The notes: a model not told the origin generated them from the sequence alone. Numbered from the stretch's first letter, positions 43,096 to 53,904 are shown. The stretch is 64,000 nt of DNA from Undaria pinnatifida (GCA_012845835.1 JABAKD010000013.1:14159665-14223664); one strand, 5' to 3'. Made by a program: numbers and translations.

Positions 43096-46000
43096 GTAAG
43101 ACGTCGCATTGCTATCATACGTCGATGGCCTTTCCCCCGGGCCGCGTTCTCGCTAGCTCGCGTTCATTCACGATGATTCATGTTTTCGGTTTTTGCGTGT
43201 CTCTACCGGTCGTATCTTGCCGTTCGCGACAACAATTTGCCGCACTCGGTTCCGCGTCTTGTCGTGCTGGGGACTCGATGGAGTGTGACCACTGCTGTAT
43301 AGGGCTCGATGAAGTGTGGCCACTGCTGTATTCGCCTTGCAGCAAAACACTTGTACTGAACAGATGACTACTTGTTTCGGGGTGGAACGGGGGGGGGGGG
43401 GGGGGGGGGGTTCAGTTGCCTTGCCCGGACAGCTCGTAAGCCAGGGCTCGCCAACTTTCTTAGATTTTCTTCGATTCATCATGCGCGTTCTCTTGCCAGC
43501 AAGGTCAACGACGAAACTTTGTTTGCCACACACCCCCGGCGCTTGTTCTCCGCTGGCCGCCGACCGCCGATGCAGGAAGCCGCAAAGGATAAGGACAGCC
43601 TAAAGTCCCATGGAGTAACTCATATCCTCACTGTCAACGGGAAGGACCCCGCTTTCAAAGACGACTTCGAGTACAAGTGAGACAGAACCTGAGGGAATGA
43701 TTTTGGCACAATTCTGTGCGTGGTGCAATTTCGTGCTGTGGTTCTGGAATACTGCCGCACTGCTGCTGCGCTCTTCTGCTGTCAAAAATATGTAAAAGTT
43801 GTCAGATTTTCGGCTGACCTCCCGGAGCTACGAGGGGCACTGCTGCTGTGTGAATATTTGCACGAGAGCGGTATGTACCTTTATCGTACTGCGTATACTG
43901 CTGCGGTAGTTGTTGTTGTTCTCACATTAACTCGCATTATTATATTATCAAGTCCGTGGTCACAGGACAGGCTCCAGTCACTCTGGAGCTGAGGAGAACC
44001 CCAGGGAAAAACACATACAACCCAAGGTGGTACACGCATAGACTATATCACAGCTGACTCACATCATGCCTCCACCAGAAACATATGAAAGTGAAATCGG
44101 GAGTCGGTCTAGGTCCATGCCGGTGCATACGTCTCATTACTCACGCCTGGAGAAACCGACTATTCCGATTGCCACCCAAGGAAGACTTCCACGTACGGAG
44201 TATATATTACACGTAGTATCTATCACTACGCATACGCACGACAGGCGTAAGTCAATTGGAGAAAAGAAACAAAGAGAAGAAAAGAAGATAAAGGGAAGGA
44301 AAGAAAAGAGAAGAAAGCGAAACAAAACGAAAAAGGAAAGAAAAGAGACGAAAAAGACAAGGAAAGCAAGATAAGACAAGACAAGAAGAGGAAGCAAGGC
44401 AAGGAAAAAAGAAGAGAAAAAAGAAAAAAGAAAAAGAAAAGAAAGAAAAATGTCATACTAGCAGGCCCTAGGAACTGGCTAAGGATGGCATCGGGCTCAT
44501 AGAGGGTATCACGTCCATCATCAATAGCACCGGGGAGAGAACGCAACATGGCGAAGAAGTCAGGGCGGTCTTATGCTATCTTGTGACGGCCATTAGAAGG
44601 CCCAAAACTTTCAATACGATGATGGCCAAACCCAGACTTCAGTCTCTTGGGCATGACGCCCCCCCCCTTCCTCCCTTTCCCCCTCCCCCCCTCCCCCCCC
44701 TCCCCCCCTCCCCCCCTCCCCCCCCTCCCCCCCTCCCCCCCTCCCCCCCTCCCCCCCTCCCCCCCCCGCCCCGCCCCTTCCCCCTCCCCCCGGCCGCTTA
44801 AAGATGCCAACGGTGGATGGCGCTGCCGCAGCCTTTGCGCGTCGCTCTGCAGCTTTGCGTCTCTCCGTTTCATGTCAATTCCGCATGAACAACTCGGCTT
44901 CCTCCTCTACTCTTCGAAACCATCTGTCAGCCTTCTGAGCAGCCTTTCGCCATCCTTCAAATTTCATTCCCCAAAGACCGACATATCCTCCTTCAGATGA
45001 TATATCCAGTCTTTCTCTTGCCCCCCTGAGTAGCCCTTACCTCCAACAAACTCCCCAAACATCACCCTCTGTGGCAGACGCTCCTCTCCCATACGTGCTA
45101 CGAATCCCGAAAACAATATCCTCCGTTTGCGCACTATCGCCTCAACGCTCTCGGAATCTGTTTTGGCAAGCGCGTCGGCGTACGATAGGGTGTGGTCGTC
45201 GCGCTTCCGTTTCCGCCATCCAAGGCATCGGAGGAGCATGGAGCGGTGAACCCGCCGTAGCCTGTCATAGTCAGGCTTCTTCGGGCTCCACGTCATGTAA
45301 TCGTACAGCAGTGTCTCGACCACCTCACCTTTCAGCAACCGCACCTTCAACCGTAAACGCACACCCGGGCGATCATAGATGCCCATCTTGTACCGCTGGA
45401 AGCACGCCCAGGCCCTCTGAAGACGCCACGTTATTTCAATGCTAAGGTCTCTGTCTGCGGTGATAGCCCCGCCCAAGTACGCAAACTCGATTGTTTGTAT
45501 ACCTGGCCGGCTGCATTGATTGTGAAGGACACCTTCCCCCCGCCTTTGGTTTTCAGGCACATTATCTCTGTTTTTGCCTCGGATACTGTAAGCCCGAACG
45601 ACGAGCACGCAGTCACGATCACCTTTATCATCCTCTCCAGCCCTTCTGATGATCGCGATACGATGCCCGCATCGTCCGCGTACAGCATACCCCACAATAT
45701 CTGCACCTCCTCCCCCTCCTTCCCCCTCCGTCCGTCGACTTTGCCTGTGCGTGAAGTGCCCTTAGTGCGTGAAGTGCCCTTCTTCTCGCCTTCCTCCTTT
45801 CGCTGGAGCTGCACCATGTTGTCCGTGATGGCTGCATCATCGAGGAAGCGTTTCTCGGCCACACGCAGTACCGCCGTTGAAAACATGTTGAACAGCAATG
45901 GCGCGAGCACGCATCCTTGCCTGAGACCTTGCCCCACGTCGAACTTATCCGAGCACTCTCCATCATCCAGCCGCACGCATGCTTGCATACCGTCGTGGAA

Positions 46001-49000
46001 TTGGCGGATGACGGCGAGCATTCTCGGTGGCACGCCAAAACGAGCAAGGACATCCCACAAAAGACTTCGGTCAATGGAGTCGTATGCTTTGGTGAGGTCG
46101 ATAAATCACATGTACAAGGGCGTGTCCTTCTTCCGCGCCAGTTCCTGCAGTCGTCGTACTACGAACATCATGTCAACCGTCGAGCGTTGGGGTCTGAACC
46201 CACACTGTTCCTCCGGCAGAATGTTCTCGCGTTCGCAATAGTCACCCAGGCGACCCGCGATGACTTTGAGGAGTACTTTGCTGGCGTGAGCCACGAGGGA
46301 GATGCCACGATAATTGCCACGCTCAGGCCGATCTTTCTTCTTGTGAAGCACCTTAATCGTTGCATCTTTTCATTGTTGCGGTACGCCACCCCGCCTTCAC
46401 ACAGCGGCGATGATGTCGTGGAGGTTTCCGAGGGTGTTCAATTCTCCTTCGTTGGCCAAAACCTTCAAGAGCTCGGCCGGGAGACCATCGGGCCCTACCG
46501 CCTTTCGGTTCGCCAACGCACGGATCGCCTCCTCTACTTCGTACCTAGACGTGACATCGCCCAGTGGTCTGCACGGGGGCCACTGCTTAAGCTCGTCCAC
46601 AATGCTCGGATCAAGGGTCGGCGACTTGGTGTTGAGCAGTGTGTGAAACCACCTCACTCACCGCTCGCGGATGAAGGCATTATCCCGTAGCAATCGACCT
46701 TCCTCGTCCTTGATGTACTGCGAGTTAAACGTCCTCTTCCCTTCCACACCCATCCCCTTGATGTGTTTGTAGAAGCCAAATTGATCACCTTCTCGGATAC
46801 ACCCTTCGAGTTGGCTAACGTAATTTTCGAAAAACCTCTGAACAGCTTCCGCCCGCGTGCATACCAGCTGTTTGGTGGTCGCCTTCAAGGCTTGCCGTAG
46901 ACCACGATCGTTTGGAGCAGAACGGACCTGTTTCCTCGCGTCTTCCCTATCCTGCCATCGTGCATTCAACTCCGCTCTAGTCTCCTCGGTCTTACACCAG
47001 CCCCTCGGCACTTGTTTGCGCCGAATAGGGCGCGCTATGTCGGCGGCGTTTGACAGTATCGTCTCGGTCAGTAATGAGGCCATGTCATCAACGCTTCGGG
47101 CATTAGTACCGGGTGTCGGAGAGGCAAGGTTGGCTGCTATCGCATTTTGCAAATTCATCCGTAGATGCGGGTCCGCCATTAATCTTGGTAGATCAATAGC
47201 TCGCCGGTTTTTGATAACTATCTTCGGACGATTTGGTGCGATGCGGCCTACGAGGCGAACATTTGTGATCACGAGGTTGTGGTCGGACTCGGCGTTCTCC
47301 CTGGGTGGAGTCCGCACAGTGACACTACGTACCAATCGTCTACCCACTTGCCGTGTCAGTGTGTAGTCAAGTCTGTACTGGGGCTTTCCTGGGTTAGGGC
47401 TCTGAAATGTATACGATATACCACGAGCAGGGGTAGCATAGTACGTGTTGAGGAGGGCGAGTTTGTTATCAGTTGCGTGAGCCAATAGTCGCTCTCCGTT
47501 GTCGCTCAGCTCGTCACGCCCGTATGCACCCAACACCTTCCTGTCGGTCCACTCGATCCCTCTCATGCCTGTACGAGAATTTGCGTCCATCAGGACAAGG
47601 AGGTGGTCCCTACTGGGTACCTCCTTGGCCACCTCGTCAAGTCAATTCCAAAAGTAATCGTTTTCGCTGGTGCTCTTGTCGAGAGTGGGAGCATAGCCTA
47701 CAATGTAAGACACACCGTTCGATTTCCCTTTGAATTGGATGCAAACCTCCATCAATCTAGCACTGATGCACTCAACCGCGACGTCGCCCTTATCCATCCC
47801 TGCCACGATAGACTCTCTAACAACTAAGCCTACCCCGTAGTTCCCCTTCTTGTGGTACTTTCCTCCGTCAGCTCCTGAGCAAAACAAAACATACCCCGCC
47901 GCCGTGAAAGCACTTTGTCCATTGCGCCTCACCTCCTGCAATCATATGACATCACAACCTGCGTCTTCGCAAGTCTTCAGAGTCACCTCGGCGTGGCCTA
48001 TGCCGTTCGTGCCCTTGAAAGCAAGTGTTCGAACGTTGTACGTACCCACGACGAGTTCCCCTGCTCTCGACCTAGCCCTTGCATCTGTGCGAATTTTGTG
48101 AGCAGCCCTTCGAATCCTCCTGCGTCTCCTCCTCTTCTTCCGAGCCTCCGATTTCCTCCATTCCACCCTCCGTTTTTCCCAGACAGAGTATTTCCCCCTC
48201 TCCGTCTCCCTTCGCCCATCCCGGTTCTTGCCTAAGTGCCAACGTGAAGGGGGCAGCAGTCCCGACACGCCACGTCTATCTCCTTCCCGACTTTGGTGCT
48301 TACTCACGTGGGTTCGATCCTCTCTTCTCTGTTCGATACGCGCCCCACGCTTTCCGCGGCGGTGATACGACACTGCGTCCGCAGGCAAGGCTGCTGCGTT
48401 AAAAAATTCCGCGGGGGAATTTTTTCGCCTTGTCGCTGGCTGCCACCGCCGGCCCGGCCATACCCGAGCGCTAGTGCAGCGCTCGAGTAAGTTCGACGCC
48501 ACACACCCCCTCAGGGGCTCTGGCACGTTTTGGGGAAGCCTCAGGCCCGAGCATCACCCCGGCCGGGGAGCAGCCGAGGGCAGAAGTAATGAATGCCGGC
48601 AGCGCAGTTTGCACAGCCAAATACAGCAACATAATGTCAGTGATGTAGGTAAACGACGAAAGCAGGAACGCGCTGCTGCAGCGTGGCATCGATCCCACAC
48701 ATGTACTGTAAGGCGTTGGTACTTTCCTGAGCTGTTCCCTGATGCGGTCAAACCTCGTGGTCGGATTGAGGCGCCTTCACCGGCTTTGTCCCACAAACCG
48801 TAGGCCAGATGAAGTACCAAATACTTCGAAGTATATTTTATTTTATAGAGATCTTTAAGCTGTTTTTTGTGTTCTTGAGCTTTTTTTTGTCAAATCGCGA
48901 GAGGGCGTCGACCCACCCTAACCCTGACCCTAACCCCAACCCTAACACTGGCTAGGGCTCCAACCCGAGCGCGGCTTCGCCGCGCGTTTTGGAAAAACTG

Positions 49001-52000
49001 ATAGAAAATGTGCGGACCACCTCAAACATCGAAACATATTTGGTATTTTATCTGGTATGATTTGTGGGGTGAGAACATGGCAAAAGGCTACTGGTCGGAT
49101 TGGACTGGTCACGACCCGACCAGACCCGACCCGTGATATTTTAGTAACCTGCGGACCCGACGCGCCCCGTGAGATTTAGTAACCTCCCGGCCCGACCCGA
49201 CCCGTGATGTTTCAATCCCCCTGACCGAACCCACCCGGCCCGCCCCGTGAGACTTAAAAACCCCATGACCCTATCCGACCTGAGACCAACCACTATGGGA
49301 AATATTTTGAGCGATTATTTGTCTCTTCAACAGGGATCTCCGACGCCAAGAATAAAAACCATCTACTATGGTACCAGAAATCATCGTTATTTCTGAGTTC
49401 AGAAATAATCGAGGCCAGGAATCAGCGGATCTGGTGATTTCTGAGCCCAGAAATAGCAGCTCTTCCAACCTCTCAGAACTGGGATTATTTGGCTTTTGGA
49501 TACTTTTTTTCTTTCTTTTACACACACACACTTCTACTTTCCACCTTCTTCCGGACAAGCCGTGGTCACAGATGTCGTCCCTTCTCCCCCCCGGTTGCTT
49601 GCCTTCAATTTTTATCGCGCACAGGGTTCAGCAACCCCACTGCTCGTGGATTTTTCATCGAGTGTTGCTAACTCACGCTCTCGCGCTTTCCGCAAGTCAG
49701 TTTGTGCACAAGAAAAAGTCCCCACGAATTTGCACGAGTGTGCACTCGGGGGGATTCGAACTCACGAAACTGGTCTATACCGGGCTCGAGGATAACCTGA
49801 TACGCCACCGGGGGCGACCGGCTATTACCTCGTACCAAGTATCACATGTTACCAGTGCCTACTCTGTGCCTTGTATGGTTCCTATCTGATGTACACGTCA
49901 CCCATCACCCACAACAAAGAATCACAAACACACCTACGACAGCATACATTGTTGTGTGCGAGACAGAGCTTCTTCCTCACACAAACGCGACAGCAGCAGC
50001 AGCAGCACCACCATCGAAACCACCACAGGCACACCGCACCAGCACTACACCAGCAGCACAGCAGCAAAGACAGTAGCAGAGGCGGTGGTGACCTCACGTC
50101 GCCGGAGGCAGTGAACGTGCCAGATTTCAAAAATAAAGGCAAACGGCAAAACAAGACCTGTACCAATTCAAAATATAACCACTTTCCAAAAATGAGAAGC
50201 CATGGACGCCCCTTATTTCTGATGCAGTTATTTTGAAGCCTCGAAACTACAAAAATAATCGCCAGAAATAATCGCTCCAAATATTTCCATAGTAGTAGGT
50301 CTGACCTCTGACATTTTGAAGACGTCCTAATTCGACCCGACCCGCCAGACATCTGAATGACCCGGTCATATCAAGGGTTTGGTTGGGTTGTATTGACCCT
50401 CGAGTTTTTTTCTCCCGACCTGAGGGATCGACGAGCGGATGAGGCCCGCGGGTCGCAGGTGGACACCTAAAAGACAGTTTAATTATTCTGTTATTACTAG
50501 TAGCCCAAAAGTGTTGTGTGGCCTGGGTGTAAGGAGTATGGATGAGTGTGGACATGAATACATAGAGTTGACTGAAGTTGAATATGATGCCAAAGGAGCA
50601 TCGGCATGAGAAAAAGGTGAATCTGCTACCACCGCGCAAGGAATTTCCACCAATCAAAACTTCAACCAAAAAAAATGACCCATCAGAAAACTGCGGGCAT
50701 GAAACCTCTGTCGGCCACCGTGCAGAAAGATTCGGATCCACCGGCCGGATCGGAGGGTCCGACCTGTGGGCCAGCTGTGTTAGTGTTGGTGTGATGTCAA
50801 CTGCAGGGTTATATTGTAATGTTTTCACAATTAGCACTTTCTACAGATGATAGCGCGTCTCGAAGCAACGCGGCGCGGATAATAGACGTTGCCTGCGCGA
50901 TTCATCGTGTCCTTGGCGCAAGCAATACGACCCAAATCAGAAAACTGCAATGGCATCATCCACGGCTCCAAAAGCAATTGACGCAAAGTGGATTCGTTCG
51001 TCGTGTCGTTGGCGCAGGGATTACGACCCACATCAGAAAACTGAAATGGCATCATCCACGGCTTGAACTTTGTTTTACCTAAAGTGACGTCACCTTGGAT
51101 GACGTCACTTGTCACCCGTGGATGTTCCACCAACCAGAACACATCGTTCAAAAATCCGATCGATCAGAAAACCGTTACGTTTTTGTAGCAGGAGTCCCCT
51201 CGTTTACCTGCCGCCTTGTAACTGCACACCTACATGCTACCCTAAAGACCATCAGACACAGATAAATATCCAGCTGACTTATATTGACTCCCTCTGCAAC
51301 AGTTTTATGGGACTTTGGTACGGACGACACAAGGTGATTTATTTTTGAATATAAACACGGAAACCTAATGCGGCGTTACGTTTTTGTATCAAGTGCCCTC
51401 GTCACCCCTGCTGCCTTGTACCTTCACGTCTAAATGTCTACCCTAAAGACCATAATTGATTGTGAATGCAAAGTTTTTGGGGGGGATTTCGGTTTGCGGT
51501 ACAGGGTGATTCACTTTGGAGGCGGCAACGGCAACCTCACGCGGAGCGTTACGTTTTCGTGGCAGGTATCCCCTCGTCTTATATTCTGCCTTGCACCTGC
51601 GCACACCTGCATGCCTACCTACAAGACCATCAAACACATAAGAGGCATATTTCTGTTTGATTCCCGCTGCAACTGTTTGGGGGACTTTGAAACGCACGAC
51701 ACAGGGTGGGAACCTTTGGAGGCGACCACGGAAACCAAAATGCGCCGTTTTGCTTTTTAAAGCAAGTGTCTCCTCGTCATACACTCTGCCCTGCACCTTC
51801 GAACCTAAATGCCTACCCAAAAGACCATCAGACACAGAGAGACACCTCGCTCGCTGACTGATTGAGTCTCAATGCAACGTTTTGTTTGGGACCTCAATAT
51901 GCGGCACAGGGTGATTACCTTTGGAGGCGACCACGGAAACCTCACGGGGCGTTACGTTTTTGTAGCAAGTATCCCCTCGTCACACCCGCTGCCTTGTACC

Positions 52001-52599
52001 TTCGCACCTACATATCTACCCGAAAGGCCCTTAGACACAGAGAGACACCTTGTTAACTGATTTACAATGACAAACAAATCTGTTTTTGGTACGCGGACAG
52101 GGTGATTAACTTAGGAGGTCACAGCGGAAACTCCATGCGGCGTGACGTTTTAGTAGCAAGTGCCCCCGCATCACACGCGCTACCTTGTACCTTGACACGT
52201 ACATATCTACCCAAACACGATTTGACACAGAGAGAGACCTCGCTGACTGATTCCTACCTCGTTTTGTTGGGGGGCTTCGATTTGCGACGCAGGGTGATTA
52301 ACTTCGGAGGCGACAACGGAAACCTCACGCCCCATTTGGATGATAGCTTGGCGTTCGTCAAGTCCGGAGCGGAGAGCGGCGGAGTCTTGATCCACTGCAC
52401 GCACGGGACGGGCCGAAGCGCAGCCGTGGCTATCGCCGCCGCGATGAAAGCGCAGGGGGATGGAACTCCAGGAGGCGTTGTTGGCGGTTTCCCGGAAGCG
52501 TTCAGGCTGGTGAAGTCACGCCGCCCCGGAACGGACCCTCCGATGCCCTTTCAGCTGGAGCTAGACGCGTGGCAGAAGGAGAAGTCCAAGTCGGCTTAA
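43003..52599 (+). CDS. Dual-specificity protein phosphatase (three exons)
   Basis: Exons 43003-43095, 43576-43676 and 52293-52599 join in phase to 166 aa. Residues 20-50 ([12 protein letters not shown] then [20 protein letters not shown]) match the start of the DSPc fold. Exon 3 carries the catalytic loop HCTHGTGRS (H-C-X5-R-S, Cys100 and Arg106) and a candidate general acid Asp72 in [11 protein letters not shown]. Ser/Thr and Tyr phosphate removal is the family reaction; the substrate is unknown. There is no extra domain, so this is a small atypical DUSP. Introns are GT-AG: 480 bp and 8,616 bp. Intron 2 contains an antisense LINE, a TIR element and tandem copies of the exon 3 boundary. The start ATG follows TCTATTATC; no upstream ATG is in frame. 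Confidence 0.88.
43385..43412 (+). repeat. Poly-G run in phosphatase intron 1
   Basis: An uninterrupted G run of more than 20 bases inside the 480-bp intron. Confidence 0.9.
43576..43676 (+). CDS. Phosphatase exon 2 (residues 32-65)
   Basis: Begins [13 protein letters not shown] after a CCGATGCAG acceptor and ends DDFEY plus AA, the first two bases of a Lys codon, before GTGAGA. Confidence 0.87.
43917..44005 (+). repeat. Inverted-repeat arm, partner at 55.9 kb
   Basis: The stretch AAGTCCGTGGTCACAGGACA through GGAGCTGAGGA is the exact reverse complement of 55,915-55,960 over at least 46 bases, with weaker similarity beyond on both sides. It contains a hairpin, CTCCAG-TCACT-CTGGAG. Confidence 0.88.
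44255..44452 (-). repeat. Polypyrimidine tail of the LINE
   Basis: The plus strand is almost pure A/G (AAGAAAAGAAGATAAAGGGA and similar) for 200 bases, so the LINE sense strand ends in a T/C tract instead of poly(A). Confidence 0.75.
44658..44795 (-). repeat. (CCCCCCT)n tract
   Basis: Plus-strand CCCCCTCCCCCC repeats. On the LINE sense strand this is a GGGGGGA repeat placed right after the degraded C-terminus (KRPGGG-type codons). Confidence 0.9.
44964..46657 (-). pseudogene. LINE reverse transcriptase
   Basis: [33 protein letters not shown], motif [14 protein letters not shown], motif [17 protein letters not shown] and motif [13 protein letters not shown] are all intact. In-frame TGAs stand at 46,397-46,399, 46,370-46,372 and 46,106-46,108. 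A one-base frameshift near 45,500 joins VYKQ to [14 protein letters not shown]. The C-terminal part ([31 protein letters not shown]) ends in a second frameshift near 44,966, after which [20 protein letters not shown] continues. Confidence 0.92.
46658..48526 (-). pseudogene. LINE N-terminal region and endonuclease
   Basis: The Arg-rich N-terminus ([19 protein letters not shown]) leads to the endonuclease: [14 protein letters not shown], then after a [15 protein letters not shown] with the catalytic Glu, [20 protein letters not shown], and [12 protein letters not shown] (Ser-Asp-His). These are the exonuclease-endonuclease-phosphatase motifs that nick target DNA for target-primed reverse transcription. 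In-frame TGAs stand at 47,942-47,944, 47,642-47,644 and 46,658-46,660; the frame itself does not shift. Confidence 0.9.
48840..48995. repeat. Interstitial telomere-like repeat and GC palindrome
   Basis: CCCTAACCCTGACCCTAACC with further CCCTAAC copies is a degenerate (TTAGGG)n block at about 48,917-48,948. It is followed at about 48,970 by GCGCGGCTTCGCCGCGC, a perfect hairpin. Confidence 0.75.
49095..49270. repeat. GACCC-rich degenerate tandem repeat
   Basis: Three to four units of about 50 bp with CCGACCCGACCCGTGA and TTTAGTAACCT. The same GACCCGACCCG word reappears at 50,337 beyond the TIR element, suggesting that the element inserted into this repeat. Confidence 0.75.
49738..49822 (-). 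repeat. tRNA-like segment (SINE-like) inside TIR element
   Basis: The minus strand has TGGCGTATCAGG (A-box-like) and GAGTTCGAATCCC (B box) about 40 bases apart. The acceptor and T stems do not pair properly, so it is not a working tRNA gene. Confidence 0.45.
49988..50080 (+). repeat. CAG/CACCAG repeat
   Basis: CAGCAGCAGCAGCAGCACCA and related words within the TIR element. Confidence 0.75.
50900..51068 (+). repeat. 94-bp direct duplication
   Basis: CATCAGAAAACTGAAATGGC and the following CATCATCCACGGCT occur twice, at about 50,935 and 51,030, with the preceding TTGGCGCA(A/G)G(C/G)(A/G)AT(T/A)ACGACCCA also shared. Confidence 0.85.
51084..51108. promoter_or_regulatory. Two CRE-like TGACGTCA palindromes
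   Basis: GTGACGTCAC at 51,084-51,093 and TGACGTCAC at 51,100-51,108, 15 bases apart. TGACGTCA is the classical bZIP (CREB/ATF) site. They lie in phosphatase intron 2 just before the tandem repeats. Function is unproven. Confidence 0.35.
51173..52333 (+). repeat. Six tandem copies of the intron 2/exon 3 junction
   Basis: Units of 172-205 bp start GTTACGTTTTTGTAGCA and contain TACCTACC/CTACCCTAAAGACC, GACACAGAGAGACA and finally an acceptor-like (C)AGGGTGATT followed by GGAGGCGACNACGGAAACCT. Exon-3-like starts are at about 51,333, 51,505, 51,705, 51,910, 52,101 and 52,293; only the last continues into the true exon. Confidence 0.92.
52293..52599 (+). CDS. Phosphatase exon 3 (residues 65-166)
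   Basis: Starts with G after the acceptor CGACGCAG, completing the Lys codon, then [20 protein letters not shown]. The HC-X5-R loop is at residues 99-106; the end is EKEKSKSA-like (KEKSKSA) with TAA at 52,597-52,599. Its first 40 bases are the last of six tandem copies. Confidence 0.88.
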
Positions 52600-53340
52600 G
52601 TCTTTTGAAACTACAGTACACCCACGTTTTGGGTGGTAACCCACTTCGAACGTTTGCGGTAGAGAAAGGGCTACCCCCTTAAGCATTGCACGAGCGTTTT
52701 TAGGGATAAATTGCTGGAAATGAGTGTGGGATAATATTTTCAGTAGTAGAAGGGGTAAGAGGAGAGCCGTACGACACGGGGGTCTGGGCCTTTTTTTGTG
52801 CTCTTTTAGGTCTTGTTTTGCTCGTGACACCGACCTCATACGGCACAGCAATAGTACTGGTAGTCTTGGTTTTATTTCCAGTAAAAAATATCTCAACGAG
52901 TATATATACTCCAGAGTATTTGATATGTTGGCAGGGAGCGAATACCTGGTATATTATTTTTCGGTATTTGGCCCTCTCGTGGCGTTTTTACCGGGTCATT
53001 ATTTTTCGGCAGGGTGTTTAGGCGCTCTCGAGGCGTTTTTTTCGACGGCAACGGAGTGCACGGGCGACTCCGAGGCCACCGACTGACGCGAGCTACCATA
53101 GGGGTGTTGTACAGCAGTACCAGCACCACTTGTTCACCGAATTATTTTTGGCTGATGAGAGCTCCTCCGCTACGGTAATGACTGCCAGGTACGGGTAATT
53201 GGACTAACAAACTACCCCGGTACCTGGCCTACCATTTTTATTTTACAGCATTACTGTTATTTGTTGAACCTCGAAGTATACCGCCATGGGGTTATTGATG
53301 GGGCTGACCTTGTTCTGTTTGTGGTCAGGTTTTGGGTGGC
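52600..53340. other. Downstream of phosphatase gene
   Basis: Probable 3' untranslated region and spacer. GTATTTGATATGTTGGCAGGG-type and CGGTATTTGGCCCTCTCGTGG text alternates with TTATTTTTCGG, a short duplicated motif near 52,960-53,035. At 53,190-53,230 a CCAGGTAC/GGTACCTGG pair is present. No gene supported. Confidence 0.45.
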
Positions 53341-53349
53341 GTCGAGAGA

Positions 53350-53412
53350 GAGGGGGGGGGGGGGGGGGGGGGGGGGAGAGGGAGATCGAGGGAGAGAGAG
53401 AGAGAGATCCTC
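53350..53412 (+). repeat. Poly-G and GA-rich tract
   Basis: A G run of more than 20 bases followed by GAGAGAGAGAGAGAT. Confidence 0.9.
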
Positions 53413-53904
53413 GAGATAGGAGCAACGGGAAAAATGGGTTAAAAAGTACCACTGCTCCACGTCTCGAAGGGTTTTTTAACCAACCCGCGGCTTCCGCTTG
53501 TATGTGGGGTTTGGTTGTTTTTTTTTGCAACAGCAATGGAAACGACGTATTTCTTGCGGGCTAACTGTACGCGTGGAATTAGCAAAGTGTTACCCGGTAC
53601 TTCTTCGAGCGTGGAGACTTGCGTCTGCGTGGTGTCGTTTGCTCGCCCGGCGCAGCAGTACACATGTTTTAAGGGTGTGTGTTTTCTGGTGGCAAACCGA
53701 GGACATCGGAAAATCCTTGTGAGAGCAATTTATTCAGGCCATAAAATCGATAAGTAAAGCGCGATGCAACCAAGCATTTGGGAACAGCGTGCGGCAATAC
53801 GAGCATCTGGGAAACGCGTGCGGCCGCACGAGTATCGCCATCCCGCGCGCGTATCTACAGCTCGTTGCACCGCAGTTTCGGGGCCACGGACCCGGGCTTC
53901 TTCG

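Larger units (their letters stand above)
44255..48530 (-). mobile_element. Nearly full-length LINE in phosphatase intron 2
   Basis: One long minus-strand frame from 48526 downward encodes a basic N-terminal region, an APE-type endonuclease, a linker, and a reverse transcriptase, followed by a GGA-rich segment and a pyrimidine-rich 3' tail (plus-strand purine tract 44,255-44,452). Integrase and LTRs are absent, so it is a non-LTR retrotransposon. It is interrupted by six TGA codons and two frameshifts but is otherwise well preserved. It lies antisense to the phosphatase gene. Confidence 0.92.
49278..50309. mobile_element. 1-kb TIR element (MITE-like)
   Basis: The ends are about 43-bp imperfect inverted repeats: ATTTTGAGCGATTATTT on the left and AAATAATCGCTCCAAAT on the right, each with CACTATGGGAAAT or its complement. 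A second partial copy of the terminal word (CTACTATGGTACCAGAAAT) lies at 49,363. No transposase is seen. A tRNA-like stretch and a CAG repeat lie inside. Confidence 0.7.

Noticed and set aside
44226..44873. Phe/Leu/Ser-rich and Gly/Arg-rich frames around the LINE 3' end
   Set aside because: They are translations of the polypyrimidine tail and the (CCCCCCT)n tract.
45495..46690. Plus-strand frames of 248 and 257 codons opposite the LINE
   Set aside because: They are antisense shadows of the reverse transcriptase, which has clear motifs on the minus strand.
49738..49822. Functional tRNA gene on the minus strand
   Set aside because: A and B boxes are present but the acceptor and T stems do not pair; better read as a tRNA-derived repeat.
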